From: Morella rubra
Lineage: Eukaryota; Streptophyta; Magnoliopsida; Fagales; Myricaceae
Assembly (NCBI GenBank): GCA_003952965.2
Contig: CM025851.1
Coordinates: 17,431,167 to 17,495,166, forward strand
Direction of reading: 5' to 3'
DNA: 64,000 nucleotides
Shown: in pieces, positions 25,001-36,235 of the stretch
Numbering within the stretch: the first letter of the stretch is position 1
Layout: every line of letters begins with the position of its first letter
Notes under the pieces: generated by a model
Told to the model about the DNA's origin: nothing
What the model saw: only the letters and a program-made list of their open reading frames with translations
Database searches by the model: none
Position numbers and translations under genes: made by a program

Positions 25001-26520
25001 GTCATCTATTTTCGGATACTTCGACCAGAGATATTTTAAGGATGTAGGTTCGGAGACATGAGATAGAAGATCGGTGGATTTGGACTACGGAACCGGATGG
25101 TAAGTACTCGGTGAAGTCAGTGGTATGTGCTGTGCAGCACACTAGAGCTTTAGGTAGCCCAGACTTGACTTCTGTTCTAGTCTCTGGAAATTAAGGGTTA
25201 AATACACTTTGCCCCCCTATCTTTGGGGTCATTTACACTTTGCACCCCGATGTATTATTTTTGACATATTGGACCCTTAACTTACACATTTTTTCACTTT
25301 GGACCCGTACCCAAATTGCCGTTAATTTAGACAGATTCCGTCAAAACGTGGGGTGCAATGTGTACATACCCCAAAGATAAGGGGGCAATGTGTACATATG
25401 CCAAAAGATAATGGGGGCAATGTGTACAAATTTTGACGGAATCTGTCTAAATTAACGGGCAATTTAGGTATGGGGTCCAAAGTGAAAAAATGTGTAAGTT
25501 AAGGTCCAATGTGTCAAAAATAATACATCGGGGTGCTAAGTGTAAATGACTCCAAAAATAAGGGGGGCAAAGTGTATTTAACCCGGAAATTAAAGTTACT
25601 AGGTTGGTTGAAACTAATGCAGTGGAAGGTGGCCGTGGGTGCGCTAAAATCTAGAGGGCTTCTGGGGAGGATTTTATAGTGTGAAGAAGATGAGAATTTC
25701 CAATGCCTGTTTTGCAAGCAGTCCCCGGAAGATACCCTCTATTTGTTACTCTATTGCAGTGTGGCTTGCATTGCCTGGCAGGTCACTCTCCATTTTACTT
25801 ATCCAGCGGCTTTCATTTATGTTATTCTCCAAGCTGATAGAGTTTTCAATATAGCTACTAGCCGTTTGAAGGCATTTATCCTTAATGCAACAATTGTCTT
25901 GGATAGCCTATGGCTTACCTACAACAAGGTATTACACGAGGGTGCTCAAGTGGATACGAAGGTCCTAATTTCTCTAATTTGACGGCGGTATTTTGAACAC
26001 GCTCATGCATGGTTGGTGGAAAGGCAAGGTGCTCGGCTATGCTTGTTTCCTCCTGGTGGTGGTAGGCTGAAATGTAATTCGGATATGGCTATCCGTCCTA
26101 ATGGGTCTTACATAGCTATCTCGGTTCGAGATTCTCTCAGTTCTCTCTATATCGTATACACGAAACGCTTTGCTGCTATGGACCCGCTGGTTGGTGAAGC
26201 CTTGGTGATGGTAGAGGCGATGCAGTTGGTACGGAGGAAAAATTGGATTTGCGTTGACTTTGAAAGTGACTCTTTGATTCTTTGCAAGGAAGTCCTATCT
26301 GGTGATTGCACGTGTTGCTGGGCTATTGAAGACTCAATGGATCGGATCAGAAGAGATCTTGCGGAGTTTTGAGAGTGGAAGATTGCTTGGGTGTCGCGAA
26401 AGTGTAATCGATTAGCCCATATGCTTTCTAAATGGGCGGCTAGTTGTAATTTGGTTGGTTTTATTCCTGTTTCTTGTATCCCCAAGTATATCCGGGTTTG
26501 TGATATGCTATCCCATTTTT
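22080..26520 (+). pseudogene. LINE ORF2: endonuclease, reverse transcriptase, RNase H-like domain
   Basis: Endonuclease pieces include CLGIVETK, VLGDFNAIFG and the terminal RYASDHAPILLE (SDH motif). Reverse transcriptase pieces include YRPISLCNVAYKVIAKIL, GRGLRQGDPLSPFLFILAL and LFADGMMIFCR. The catalytic FADD is FADG here, losing one catalytic aspartate. Then come the C-terminal region (KYLGLPLFIGRSKKRAF) and an RNase H-like RVT_3 domain (FESDSLILCKEVLSGD, VSRKCNRLAHMLSKWA). Frameshifts and stops recur throughout, and a MITE splits the zinc-binding region. Confidence 0.9.
25195..25584. mobile_element. MULE-type MITE, 390 bp, inside the LINE
   Basis: The ends GGGTTAAATACACTTTGCCC and (reverse complement) GGGTTAAATACACTTTGCCC match, and the arms are near-identical inverted repeats of about 140 bp. 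The perfect 9-bp duplication GGAAATTAA flanks it (25186-25194 and 25585-25593). LINE ORF2 similarity resumes directly after it. Confidence 0.92.
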
Positions 26521-26600
26521 CTTTTCAGTAATCGGCAGTTCTTTTCTTAGCAAAAAAAAAAGGGTGTGAAGCGACGGTTGAGATAGGCAAACGTCATTTA

Positions 26601-27335
26601 ATGAGAAAACCCACACGACCCTTAACTAATACCCACCCGGCTGAAACCAAAAAAACCATTCTCCATCAAATCTATCTTGTGGTTTTGCTACCTCTTCTCT
26701 TTGAAGCAAACATGTATGGTGTTACCACAGGCTTTGGAGCCACATCGCACTGGCGCACCAATAAAATTGCTAACCTTCGGACAGAACTTATTTGGTTCCT
26801 TAATGCTGGAGTGATTGGAAGAGAGAATCTTCCAACTAGTTATTCAAAGGCTGCTATGCTCGTCCGCACCAACACACTTTTGCAAGGCTATTCTAGTATT
26901 CGATCGGACATTCTTGATGCTATGACCAAGCTTGTTAAGGATAATTTGATCCCTAAATTGCCTTTTAGGGGGACTGCCACTACTTCAGGGGACCTAGTAC
27001 CATTATCTTATATTGCAGGATTACTAACTAGCCGACATAATTCCAAAGTGGTCAACCCTAATGGTACAAAAATCACAACTAAGGAAGCTCTTGTAAATGG
27101 GATAGCTGTGGGCTTCGCTGTGGCTGCAATAGTTTGCTTTGATGCTAATATTTTGGCTCTACTTGCAGAAGTTCTCTTTGCTTTGTTCTGTGAAGTTATA
27201 CATGGCAAGCCTGAGTTTGCAGACCCACTGACACATGAGCATGAGCTCAAGCACCATTCTGGCCAGATTGAATCAGCTGCTATCATGGAGTTCATTCTGT
27301 GTTCGATGAAAAGGCAGCGCTCCAAACATCATTAA
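26601..27335 (+). pseudogene. Captured phenylalanine ammonia-lyase (PAL) fragment
   Basis: From about 26712 the frame reads [73 protein letters not shown] and [17 protein letters not shown], the central part of PAL. The catalytic MIO loop should contain Ala-Ser-Gly ([10 protein letters not shown]); here it is Thr-Ser-Gly ([10 protein letters not shown]), so the prosthetic group could not form normally. About 20 residues between TTKEA and LVNG, normally ending in LQPKEGLA, are deleted. The N-terminus comes from the inverted repeat and unrelated sequence, and the C-terminal half is absent. I read it as a gene fragment carried by a transposon, not a working enzyme. Confidence 0.88.
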
Positions 27336-27560
27336 GCAATTTCAAGGACGAAGGGTTTTTTGGTTTTAGGCGGGTGGATACCTCCCACGGGTTGGGCGGG
27401 TTATCTCATTAAATAATGTGTGCCGTTTGAGACCATCAAATTATCTTCTTTTAATCTGACCCATTGATTCACACAACTTCACACCCCCAAGCTTCACACA
27501 GTCACTGGACTCATAAGCCCATGCCCCCACAAACCAATCATGAAACGATCAACCCGAACT

Positions 27561-28603
27561 TGAGAGAGCTTCTTCCAGATGTAGAATAGGGCTTGATCGT
27601 CGAGTCAACCCGAACTTATCTATGTTGTGACCACTGAACAAAACAGAAATATTTGATCTTCTTTTCCCCTTCCTTCCCCAATTAATCAGTCGGTAAGCAG
27701 CCTAGGGAAAAAAATAGTCGATAAAGGAAGGGAATTTCAAAATGATTAGGGTTTTGGAGTCAATTTGTAGACCATTGGATATAATACTCATTTTAACCTG
27801 ACTATGTATAGTATATTTCTCACATATTCTTTACTTTATACAAAATCTCTATAATATTTTACCTTTTCTTAAATTCAATCTCTTGTATAGTCTTAAAAGA
27901 CCATCGTTCTTAATCTTAATGTTGGGGTTAATTCCACATCGGTTGTAGAAGGGGTTAGTGGTTAGTTTATAAGTGTGAGAAAAAGTCTCACCTCTTAAGT
28001 TAGCTTTTGATATTTAGAAGGCTCAAGAACATTGATTTCAGAGCCTAGGGGTACCAACAATTCTTGGCCAATGGTCTACGAGAAAAATAATTGTAAAAGG
28101 GGTTGACCGTGGCTTTATAAGTGTAAGGAAACGTCTCAATTCTTAAGCTTTTAAGATTAAGAAGGTTCACGACCACCAACACTTAGTCTCAAATATCGCC
28201 ACCTCTTGCAATTTGTTTTCCAATTCTAATGATCATATCAACAAATCCCAATATGAAGTATTTCCACACTAACATGATCAGCTATGAGGACAGTATCAGT
28301 TGTATCTTATGATGAATACTTGCTATTCAGAAATTTTATTTTCATTTTCTCTTTTCTAAATGATAAGATGTACGACTTATGCAAAGAGTTTTTCAAGTTT
28401 AAATTTTATTTTTATGGGAGCCCATTTTAAGAATTTTGGGTAAGAGTTTGGACTTTGGAAGAAGAAAACTAATGGACTTCCAAATTAGAATAATTTAGGG
28501 GATAATGAAGTGGAGAAATTCTACCTTCACGACATGATTTTTCTAAGATTCAATGAAGAAATTTAAACATAAGCAATTGACTTGGATGGCTATAGTAAAC
28601 AAT
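27561..28603. other. Intergenic, no gene seen
   Basis: Contains a diverged internal direct repeat at about 27925-28040 and 28085-28170 (TAAGTGTGAGAAAAAGTCTC versus TAAGTGTAAGGAAACGTCTC), possibly from a small retroelement. Nothing coding is recognised. Confidence 0.45.
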
Positions 28604-28611
28604 AAAAAAAT

Positions 28612-29094
28612 GGGATAAATACACATTTTACCCATCAACAATAAGGGATTTAACAATAGTACCATAAACTATCAGCTTTATCTCATTGCACCTTTCAATT
28701 ATCAATCTTAGACACATTTCACTTTAAACTACCAAATTTGACACATTGTATACTCCAACTACTAATGTTAGATAATTTACATCCTCCATTTTGTTTAGAA
28801 ATTTTTGTACTACCAATTTTGACACATTATACACTTCAATTATCAATGTTAGATATTTTACGCCCTCTGTCTGACTATAATAACCTTGATAACTTAATAA
28901 ATTGACAACAATATCCTTAACATATGCAAAGACGCTCATGGGCATCATCCTTATTTCAGTTTAGAAATTTTTGTAGGAGGTACAAAATGTCTAAGATTGA
29001 TAGTTGGAGGATGCAATATGTTAAAGTAGGTAGTTTAGGGTACAATATTGTGTCAAATTCGTTATAGTTAATAAGTGAAAAGTGTATTTATCCC
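28612..29094. mobile_element. MULE-type MITE, 483 bp
   Basis: Ends GGGATAAATACACATTTTAC and (reverse complement) GGGATAAATACACTTTTCAC are inverted repeats that extend inward with degenerate similarity. The flanks AAAAAAAT (28604-28611 and 29095-29102) form an 8-bp duplication, though a low-complexity one. Non-coding. Confidence 0.72.
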
Positions 29095-29504
29095 AAAAAA
29101 ATCAAAACTTGCAAATCATTTTATTTTATTTTATTTTATTTTTGTGTATCCTATCCATTTCAGTGTAGATGAATATAATAAGTTTAGGAAAATTTTTACC
29201 TCTAGGACCCTTGACTATCACTTAAATGTCATTTGCCGGTTTGAGCTATAAATTTCATTACATTTAGCCCACAAACCACAAAATTAATGGATCTCTCTAT
29301 TAAAAGAAAAAAATTTATATTTTAGTCCTTGAGTTTTACCCATTTTATTTTTTAGTCCCTGAATTTCATTTTTTCAGATTTTGGTCCTTTGGTTTGAATT
29401 TTTTGACAAAAGAACCCTTCCGTCAGGGCTCTGTTTGTTTTCTTAACGAAAGGGTCACATCAGCTGACAACTCAATAGCCCTTCCAACTCCAAAATGATG
29501 TCGT

Positions 29505-29924
29505 TTAGATAAATAAATGATAAGCACAGTTTGATTCTTGTGCTGTGTTTTCCTTTTCATCGCCTTCTTTTTTAGCCTCTTTCTCTTCTGCTACCAGTTT
29601 TTCATTAGTATTTTTTGGAGACTCTTCCTTGTAGAGATTGTTTCCACAGATGGCTTCTTCGAGTTTCTCTTTCAGCTCATTTAATTCCTTCCTCTCAAAC
29701 TCCTTAAGATCAAAGAGAAAGTTACTCTCTTCCCTATAAGAAGAGCTCTTCTCATAGAAAGGAGCTCTTTTCCACTGTGGCTTGGATTCATCCACATCTT
29801 TCACCATGTCATCTCCTTGGACAACTTTCTCAATCACATTGGCAACCTTCTCATTCTCTTCCTTAGGATCAACAGTAACAACGTCCGCCATGTTGGTACC
29901 TTCAATGCAAACCTCAACAGTCAT
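29505..29924 (-). pseudogene. Captured N-terminal piece of a patellin (SEC14-domain) gene
   Basis: From the ATG at 29924 the minus strand reads MTVEVCIEGTN, then an acidic stretch, then YREESNFLFDLKEFERKELN and LKEKLEEAI. This is the region just before the CRAL-TRIO/SEC14 and GOLD domains of plant patellins, which bind phosphoinositides at the cell plate and plasma membrane. The frame is open to a stop at 29505 inside the terminal repeat, so the SEC14 and GOLD domains are absent. It may be transcribed from the terminal repeat, but no function can be claimed. Confidence 0.7.
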
Positions 29925-30568
29925 GGTTGCTGATAGTAGCAAACTTGACGACACATAAGCAAGTAGCAAGGAGAACTATGAAATAAAACAAGAATTATGG
30001 AAGGAAAATTACCATGAAAAGAGAATGGAGAAGAGAAAAACCCAACTGAATTTTTGTTGCTTTAGCTCTTGATTTTCCTTCACACTTCCTATCTGTTTGG
30101 TGTTTGCAAGTTATGAGATGTGCTTTGCTTGGACTTAGCATTGATACTCCTTTTGGCTGTTTTGGTCTAGTTTTGAGTGTTTAGTTTTCTTTTCGGCTAT
30201 CTGAATTTGTCGATTATGAGAAGTGATGGAGCCATTTTAAACCGGTCCATCACAGCGTCCATTAGGCCAAGAGCTCGAGGGAGCTAGACTTGAAATTCAG
30301 CACTTTGAATGGATTGAAAGGTCCAAACTCTCCTTCTTTCCACCTATAAGTAGAGCAAACAAGCTAGGACTCAGGGTCCTCCTCGTAAGGGGATTTCTCC
30401 GATGCTATTATTAGCTGCCATCCTTTTAAATTTATTTTTTTTCTCTAGTTTTGATTATCAATGAGAGAGAGTGTCTGTATTTTTCAGGTACCTCCTCTAG
30501 TTATACTCCTCGCTTTACTGTCTGGGCCTGTGGGCTTCTTAGGCCTCAGCCCCATTTTTCTCTAGGCC

Positions 30569-30844
30569 TTATCTCCCTCTGAACCTTTTCCCTCCCATCC
30601 ATCTTTTATCAAAATTCAGTACTGTCAGAGTTGGTCTCCTCCAAGACGGCTTGAGTCGACTACCTTTTACCTCTTTCCCTTTTCCTTTTACTTTCTGGCC
30701 CATCAGATAGTGAATAAGTAGAGAATAATCATAGTTTCTTACATAAACTTCTTTACTCGATAAAGCATGGATGTCGGATTCTTTTATGGACCTCCAATCA
30801 TTGAGGGATACATACCACATTAGATGGGCTGATTCTTGCCTCAC
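30569..30844 (-). other. Open frame of unknown origin inside the Pack-MULE
   Basis: A 91-codon minus-strand frame, basic near its end (KVKGKGKEVKGSRLK). I recognise no family. It could be another captured piece or chance. Confidence 0.2.
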
Positions 30845-30959
30845 TATTTTGGGCCTCTAACTATGGGTTTTTATAGTAAGGAAATATTACTCCTCCATCA
30901 AGAATATATGCATAAAAAACATTGAGCCACAAGAAGAATCTATGTAATACTTCTTCACA

Positions 30960-31125
30960 CATTCCCAAGGTTTCATTTAAGGGAGGAGTATATATTTGGC
31001 CAAGAAAGTAGCGGAAGCAGCTACCAGTGATATTGAGGCATAACGAAACATGTTATACTCTGGAAGAGATATCTCCATGAGGTAGTTGGCCAAGCACTCC
31101 CACTGCATTGATGAAACCTAGGCAA
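30960..31125 (-). pseudogene. Captured cyclin A C-terminal fragment
   Basis: The minus strand reads WECLANYLMEISLPEY then NMFRYASISLVAASATFLAK and YILLP, matching the second cyclin fold of plant A-type cyclins (canonical ANYLAELSLLEY, PSLIAASAIFLAKYIL). A stop follows at once, though KPWECVKKYY in the next frame resembles the cyclin HPWNxTLxHYT continuation. Only one exon-sized piece is present. A-type cyclins activate CDKs in S/G2 phase; this fragment cannot do so. Confidence 0.75.
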
Positions 31126-31244
31126 AGTAGCAGATACCAAGCACTCTAGGGTCAGTTTCTTTGTCATGTTACAGTTGTCCTACTAATACAGATAAAACTA
31201 ATGTTGGCTAAGCAAACTAGCCTATCGCGAAGCCAGGTGTGTTG

Positions 31245-31500
31245 TTCATTCATAACATGCCATCTCTGAGAAAAGCTCTAACGGATGTGGCGATAGAGAA
31301 AGATGCAACAATTGTTGCATGGGTACAGACCATGTACACCATATGTTTTCCTTTCATATTACTTATTTATTTCCCCTCCATTCTTTACCCATAAAGTCTC
31401 ATATATTGGTGTAGGATGATTTTTCTGCCCAGCTATGCATGCTCAAGAAATGATTAAAGGATGCGAAGGAAGAGCAATATCGAGTATGCAATCAGTTTCT
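31245..31500 (+). pseudogene. Captured coiled-coil protein fragment
   Basis: The plus strand reads SLRKALTDVAIEKDATIVAW and, after an apparent ~100-bp intron or spacer, LKK-stop-LKDAKEEQYR. From memory these match two successive exons of a plant coiled-coil protein with the motifs MRKALADVAIERDA and LKKRLKEAEEEQYR, whose exact name I cannot give. The in-frame stop and frame loss show it is a fragment. Confidence 0.5.
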
Positions 31501-32319
31501 ATGGGCATTGGTGTGAGCATGGTTGGTGGAAATAGTGGTGTCGTTTACATCATTATTTCAGGTGGCAAGAGCTGGAAGAAAGAAGAAGAAGAGGGGGGAA
31601 ATGAAATTCTTTTGAAAATGGTGTGCGTGATCATTCAGGAATGTTGTCATTTACCTTAGTAGCTAAGTTGTCATCTGATGTGGCTGTTCCGTTAGGGATA
31701 AACGCAACCCTTCCATCAAAAAATGCCAACTAAAAGACCAAAATTTGAAAAAATGAAATCCAGGGATTAAAAAGTAAAGGCTAAAATATTACGCGTGCCC
31801 CTATGGTATAACTTTTTCCTGAATATGCCCCTAGGGTTCAATTTGTTGTCCCGCTGCCCCTGTGGTGATGTACATTTCCCATAAATACCCCTCCGTCCAT
31901 ATTCTATCTCCAAACTAATGGGAAATGCTGAGTTGTCACAAAATTACACGTTATAGCTAATACTAAGATAACACGTGTTCCATTTACTGACTGGGCATAT
32001 ATCCCTATTGTTCCCGTACAGTCCACGGTGTCCACACTTTTATTGTTCCGATATTACGTCTGCCACATCAGTAAAAATTGTCCGAACACTTTTGGTTGCC
32101 CATTGCCCATCCCTTTCGTGTCCCTTTCCACGCCAGCACTCGAACATATTTCCCCTAAACACTCGAAAATTTTTCCAAATCGGTGGAACCCTCGAATCTT
32201 AACTATTTACCCCAAATCCTCCTAACCTTTCATCCCCCTTCACTCGAACCCTAGATTCATTCACCCTATTATTTCCCCAAATCCAGAAATTACATATCGA
32301 AGACCCAAATCCCTTGGTG

Positions 32320-35300
32320 ATGTCCCATAGATGCTCCTCTACATCAAGCACTCTGAGTGACGGTAAATCTATAGCCAAGGAAAGGAGCGACAGCAAGGTG
32401 GATGTGAGACCTTTGTGTTTCTACGGAATCAGTGCACGGGCAAAGTTTAACAAGACGTCACTCAATCCAAGACGAAGATTCTGGAGTTGCTCACAATATT
32501 TGGTTGCCACGGTGAGTACAGACATCACTCAATCTCTACAATAGCAGCTACCTTTCTCTCTTCCACATTGTACTGCACGCCAAGTGTATGACCAATTGCC
32601 AATTGGGTCACAGAACGTTAAATTTAAGTTTTTCAAGAGCTCATCACAAATTTGCGAATAGGTTTAGGTCATCATCAATTTTGATGCAACTGTATATGTT
32701 AATGGATAAAGTGTTACCATCACAAATTGCCTGAATTGATATGACAATGTTGATTTGCCCAAAAATTTGTTAGCTACGTTTTATAAGGGAGATCTTTCAA
32801 AGTTTAAATTGTTGATTGGCGTAAGGTTAATGGATTTAGCACTGATGACTTATTATGAAGATAGCATACTAGAAGCCTACAACAATAGTTTCCCAGTCTG
32901 CTGTTTGTGGACAATCTTCGATAATCATTTGCTACTTATATAAATATAAAACTTCAAATGCTGCTTTGTCAGAGATATGATTTGATGAAGATATTGTTTC
33001 ATTTATATTTATTTCTCTTAATTTTATTTTGTTTGCTGAAAGTGGGTAATTTAGCTCTCAATTATAATCGTTTGATGCGTTAACCTTATATGTTTAAAGT
33101 AATATCAAAAAAAGTTGTTGACTTAGCAAAGGTTGTGGATGTCTTTTTAGGATAGAAGGATGAAAAATCTGAAGTCTCATTGACCTAGAGCTGAGGTGGA
33201 TTCCTTAAATTTATGCTATTTCTTAATTTTTTATTTTAAAATAAGGTTATGATTTTTGGACATATCAATGTTTTGGGAACTATCTACTGGTAGACTAGTT
33301 ATTGTAGGAGTTCATTTTGATAGTCTATATCTTTAGCTTCTTCATATTTTACTTGCTTTTATTTATAATCACAATGTCATATTGCATATGTTCAATCAGT
33401 GAGGAGATGTGAAGATTTGTTTGTTTGTTGTTTTTCCCTTTTTTCATGAGTTAGCAAAACTGATGTTGGAATCTTATTAGCCTAATATCATACAGTTTGA
33501 AGGGCTTTTCATGTAGATTAGACTTGTCTAACAAACCAGCTGCATGTAATATGGACTCTTGTATCTATGATTTCTTGGTGACAGGGAGTCATGTCGGAAA
33601 TAAGGTTTCTTAATGGTGGTAAAATTTTTTGAGATGGGGTCTCTTATAAAAGTGGCTGTTAACCAGGATTGACACTAATATATTTTTATTTTGCCCATGT
33701 CTGGGTGGTGGTTTAGTTTAGGTACTGTCTGTTTATAAGAGTATAGTGTTGTAGAAGAAGTTTAAAAGTTTATAGTTGGATTTCAAATTAGAATGATTTG
33801 ATTATTACCTATGAATGACCATTTAACTATTTTTATTCGTAGAGGGACAAGGCTTGCAGTTTTTTTTTTAATTGGTTAATCCACCTGTTGGCTTTTAGTC
33901 ACAATCAATATTTTGATGATAACAATAGAAGTAATTGAGATGTGAAGCAAAGCGGATCCAAAATGAGCACGAAGCGATCAAGCAACATCCCTTCAATGGA
34001 AGTGCTCTTAAAGTGAAGACTCAAGATGCTAGAGTAATCTTTGTAACTCTAAGACTTCATCTTTAACAAGGATTTGAACCACACACTTGCATATTTCTTC
34101 AAAACTTGCATGAAATGTTTTACCTCTTGTTTTGAAGATTTAAAAATGTTTTTAAATGGCTTTAAAATATCCCAATCAAACCTTTTATATACTTATGGGA
34201 ATTAGTCTTTAAAATTGGGTATTTTAAGTTGGTCAAAATCGTGTTTTTAAAACAACCGGATCATGTGCTTAAGTTGAGGAGGTCGACCGGCCGGTGTTCG
34301 ACCGCTTGGTATAGCGGTCGACCGGTTGGTTTGAAAAAGTTTAAAAAAGAACCGTTCTGACTTTGACATTATGACCATTGGTAACGTAAACCTGCAGCGG
34401 TCGACCGGTTCATCGAGAGTTTTTTAACAGCTCGACTCCCAACGGCTGGCTATTTTTCTTATGAGGCCTATATAAAGCCATTCCTACGCCTTTTAAAAGT
34501 TGCTGAAAACTTAAATCATTTTGTAAAAGCTAAGAGTGATCTAAAACTTTTCAATCCTTTTCAAACATCATTCACACATAATCAACACTTTCACATCCTT
34601 GTTATTGTGTGAAGCTAAGAGATAGAAATTTCTCATTGTAATATCTACTCCATCAAGGAGTTTTAGTGAGCATTTTTGTTCATCCCTATACACTTTAAGA
34701 GAGTGATTCTCTTGTTTCCTTTTGGTGAGGTTGTTCATCAAAAAATGAGTTTAGAGAGGTTTGTTCTAAACTCGTTCTTGAGGCTTGAAGAGGTGTTTCT
34801 CAAGCTCAAGTGTAAGGAAATTGGTTGAAGGGAGCATAGTGGAAAAACCTCAAGGCTCGGTAAAGGAGCTTGGTGGATGTAGTTTGCCGAACCACCTAAA
34901 AATCTTGTGTTTGCTTCTCTTCCCTTATCTCTTACATTGTGCTACTAGTTTCTTATTCTAAGTTTTATTTCTTATTTAAGTTGCAATATATATTCTTGTG
35001 TTAATTTTATTGTGAGACTTGTAGCTAGTTTCCTTTAATGCGTTCATTGATCACTTTGTCTTCTTTTTCTTTTTCATCATCAAAAGAGAGTTTGAGAGTT
35101 TGTTCTCAAACAAGGTGAAGGCTTGAAGCAAAGCTCAATTTTTGTAAGGAAACATCTCTCCTCTTGCTTGAAGAGGTGTTTCTCAAGCTCAGTTGAGCAT
35201 AGTGAAAAAACCTCAAGGCTCGGTAAAGGAGCTTGAGGGGTAGATGTAGGCGGGTTTGCCGAACCACCTAAAAATCTTATGTTTGCTTCTCTTCCCTTAT

Positions 35301-35750
35301 CTCTTACATTGTGCTACTAGTTTCTTATTCTAAGTTTTATTTCTCTATTTAAGTTGCAATATATATTCTTGTGTTCAATCTTTCATTGCAATCACTTCTC
35401 TTTATGAGACTTATAGCTAGCAAACACTTTCTAAAGGGTGAGTTTCGAAAAAGTTTTGAAACCCAATTCACCTCCCCTCTTGGGTTGCCTTAATCCTAGG
35501 ATTTACACCACCCTCTTAACAACAAGAGGATGATAAAACGGATAGCGTCCTATGCCAGCTAAAGACAATGGAGAAGAAGTTAAAGATTATGGAGGAGCGA
35601 CAAAACAGAACAGATGAGCTCCTTCTTAAACAAAGCTATATGGAGGAGAAGTTAAAGCTATACGAGGAGAAGTTGAAGTCCATGGAAGAGATGTTGAAGG
35701 CTACACATGAGAAGCTGAAGCAGCTTAAGTTAGTTATGTTGGGGTCATGA
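32320..35750 (+). pseudogene. GRF-type zinc finger + coiled-coil ORF of the MULE
   Basis: Exon 32320-32511 reads MSHRCSSTSST... then RPLCFYGISARAKFNKTSLN and RRRFWSCSQY, a GRF zinc finger (canonical CxCGxxA, SKTxxNPGRRFxxC) with tyrosine for the second cysteine. It ends at a good GTGAGT donor. A later exon at 35568-35750 reads KKLKIMEERQNRTDELL and repeated EEKLK heptads, a coiled coil, to a stop. A solo LTR (33886-35517) lies between them. GRF-finger plus coiled-coil small proteins exist in plants; the placement here parallels mudrB in maize MuDR. The middle exon could not be defined. The reading as one gene is an inference. Confidence 0.55.
33886..35517. mobile_element. Solo LTR, Ty1/copia SIRE/Maximus-like
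   Basis: A 1,632-bp unit starts TGTTGGCTTTTAGTC with ATTTTGATGATAACAA nearby and ends CTTGGGTTGCC...GATTTACA. The perfect 5-bp duplication CCACC flanks it (33881-33885 and 35518-35522). The TTTTGATGATAACAA start and CCCCTCTTGGGTTG tail are usual for SIRE-type LTRs. It contains an internal direct repeat of about 230 bp (34740-34995 and 35090-35365). No coding region. Confidence 0.8.
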
Positions 35751-36002
35751 GTTTTATTTTGTAGTTGTATTTACCTTTGTTGTGGTGCTGAAAGGGAGTC
35801 AATGTAGTTCTATTTACCTTTGTTGTGGTGTTGAAAGGAAGTCAATGTACTCATTTTGTTGTCTGTACCTCTTTCAGAGACAGATCATGTATTTACATTT
35901 AGAAAGTCAATGTAGTTGCATATTGCTTTTCCTGTAATAGTGGCAAGACCTAATAGTGTCCTTTCAGTGTTACTTATTCAATATTTTGCATCATATTTTA
36001 TA

Positions 36003-36235
36003 GGGATAAATGCAAAATCAGTCCCTGTGCTATACGCGAAAATCGAATTAATCCTTGTGATAACAAAACCATAAAATTAGTCCCTATGATTTCACTTTCG
36101 TTTCCCGTTAATCCCTCCACTAAGGACTAATTTTATATTTTTGTGAGATCATAGGGACTAATTTTATGGTTTTGTTATCATAGGGACTAATTCAATTTTC
36201 GCGTATAGCACAGGGACCAATTTTGCATTTATCCC
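36003..36235. mobile_element. MULE-type MITE, 233 bp
   Basis: Nearly the whole element is a foldback: GGGATAAATGCAAAAT at both ends in inverted orientation and CTGTGCTATACGCGAAAAT in both arms. The perfect 9-bp duplication TATTTTATA flanks it (35994-36002 and 36236-36244). It sits between the convergent ends of the two MULE genes. Confidence 0.93.

Larger units (their letters stand above)
19888..26561 (+). mobile_element. Near full-length plant L1-type LINE with 12-bp target duplication
   Basis: GGGTGTGAAGCG stands on both sides (19876-19887 and 26562-26573), and the 3' end is a poly(A) run at 26552-26561. Inside are a 5' UTR of ~0.46 kb, ORF1 (DUF4283 plus zinc knuckle), ORF2 (AP endonuclease, reverse transcriptase, zinc-binding region, RNase H-like domain) and a short 3' UTR. 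A 390-bp MITE at 25195-25584 inserted later. Without it the element is about 6.3 kb, full length for the group. ORF2 is broken by many frame changes, so it is inactive. Confidence 0.92.
19740..27560. mobile_element. Inverted-repeat element with captured PAL fragment (Pack-MULE-like), interrupted by a LINE
   Basis: The PAL fragment is flanked by inverted repeats. 26587-26660 (CAAACG, ATTTAATGAGA, AACCC, ATACCCACCCGGCT, AAACCAAAAAAACC) matches the reverse complement of 27345-27430 (CAAACG, ATTTAATGAGAT, AACCC, ATCCACCCGCCT, AAACCAAAAAACC) over about 75 bp at roughly 75%. Outside this, a degenerate match seems to continue: GGGTGTGAAG at the LINE insertion point equals the reverse complement of CTTCACACCC at 27477-27486, and CCAG, GTTTxATxAxTGGT blocks follow in order. 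A LINE (19888-26561) split the left arm. Outer borders and target duplication were not pinned down, so the stated limits are approximate. Confidence 0.62.

Noticed and set aside
35568-35750. Stand-alone small coiled-coil gene
   Set aside because: It follows directly after the LTR insertion and makes more sense as the final exon of the MULE GRF ORF.
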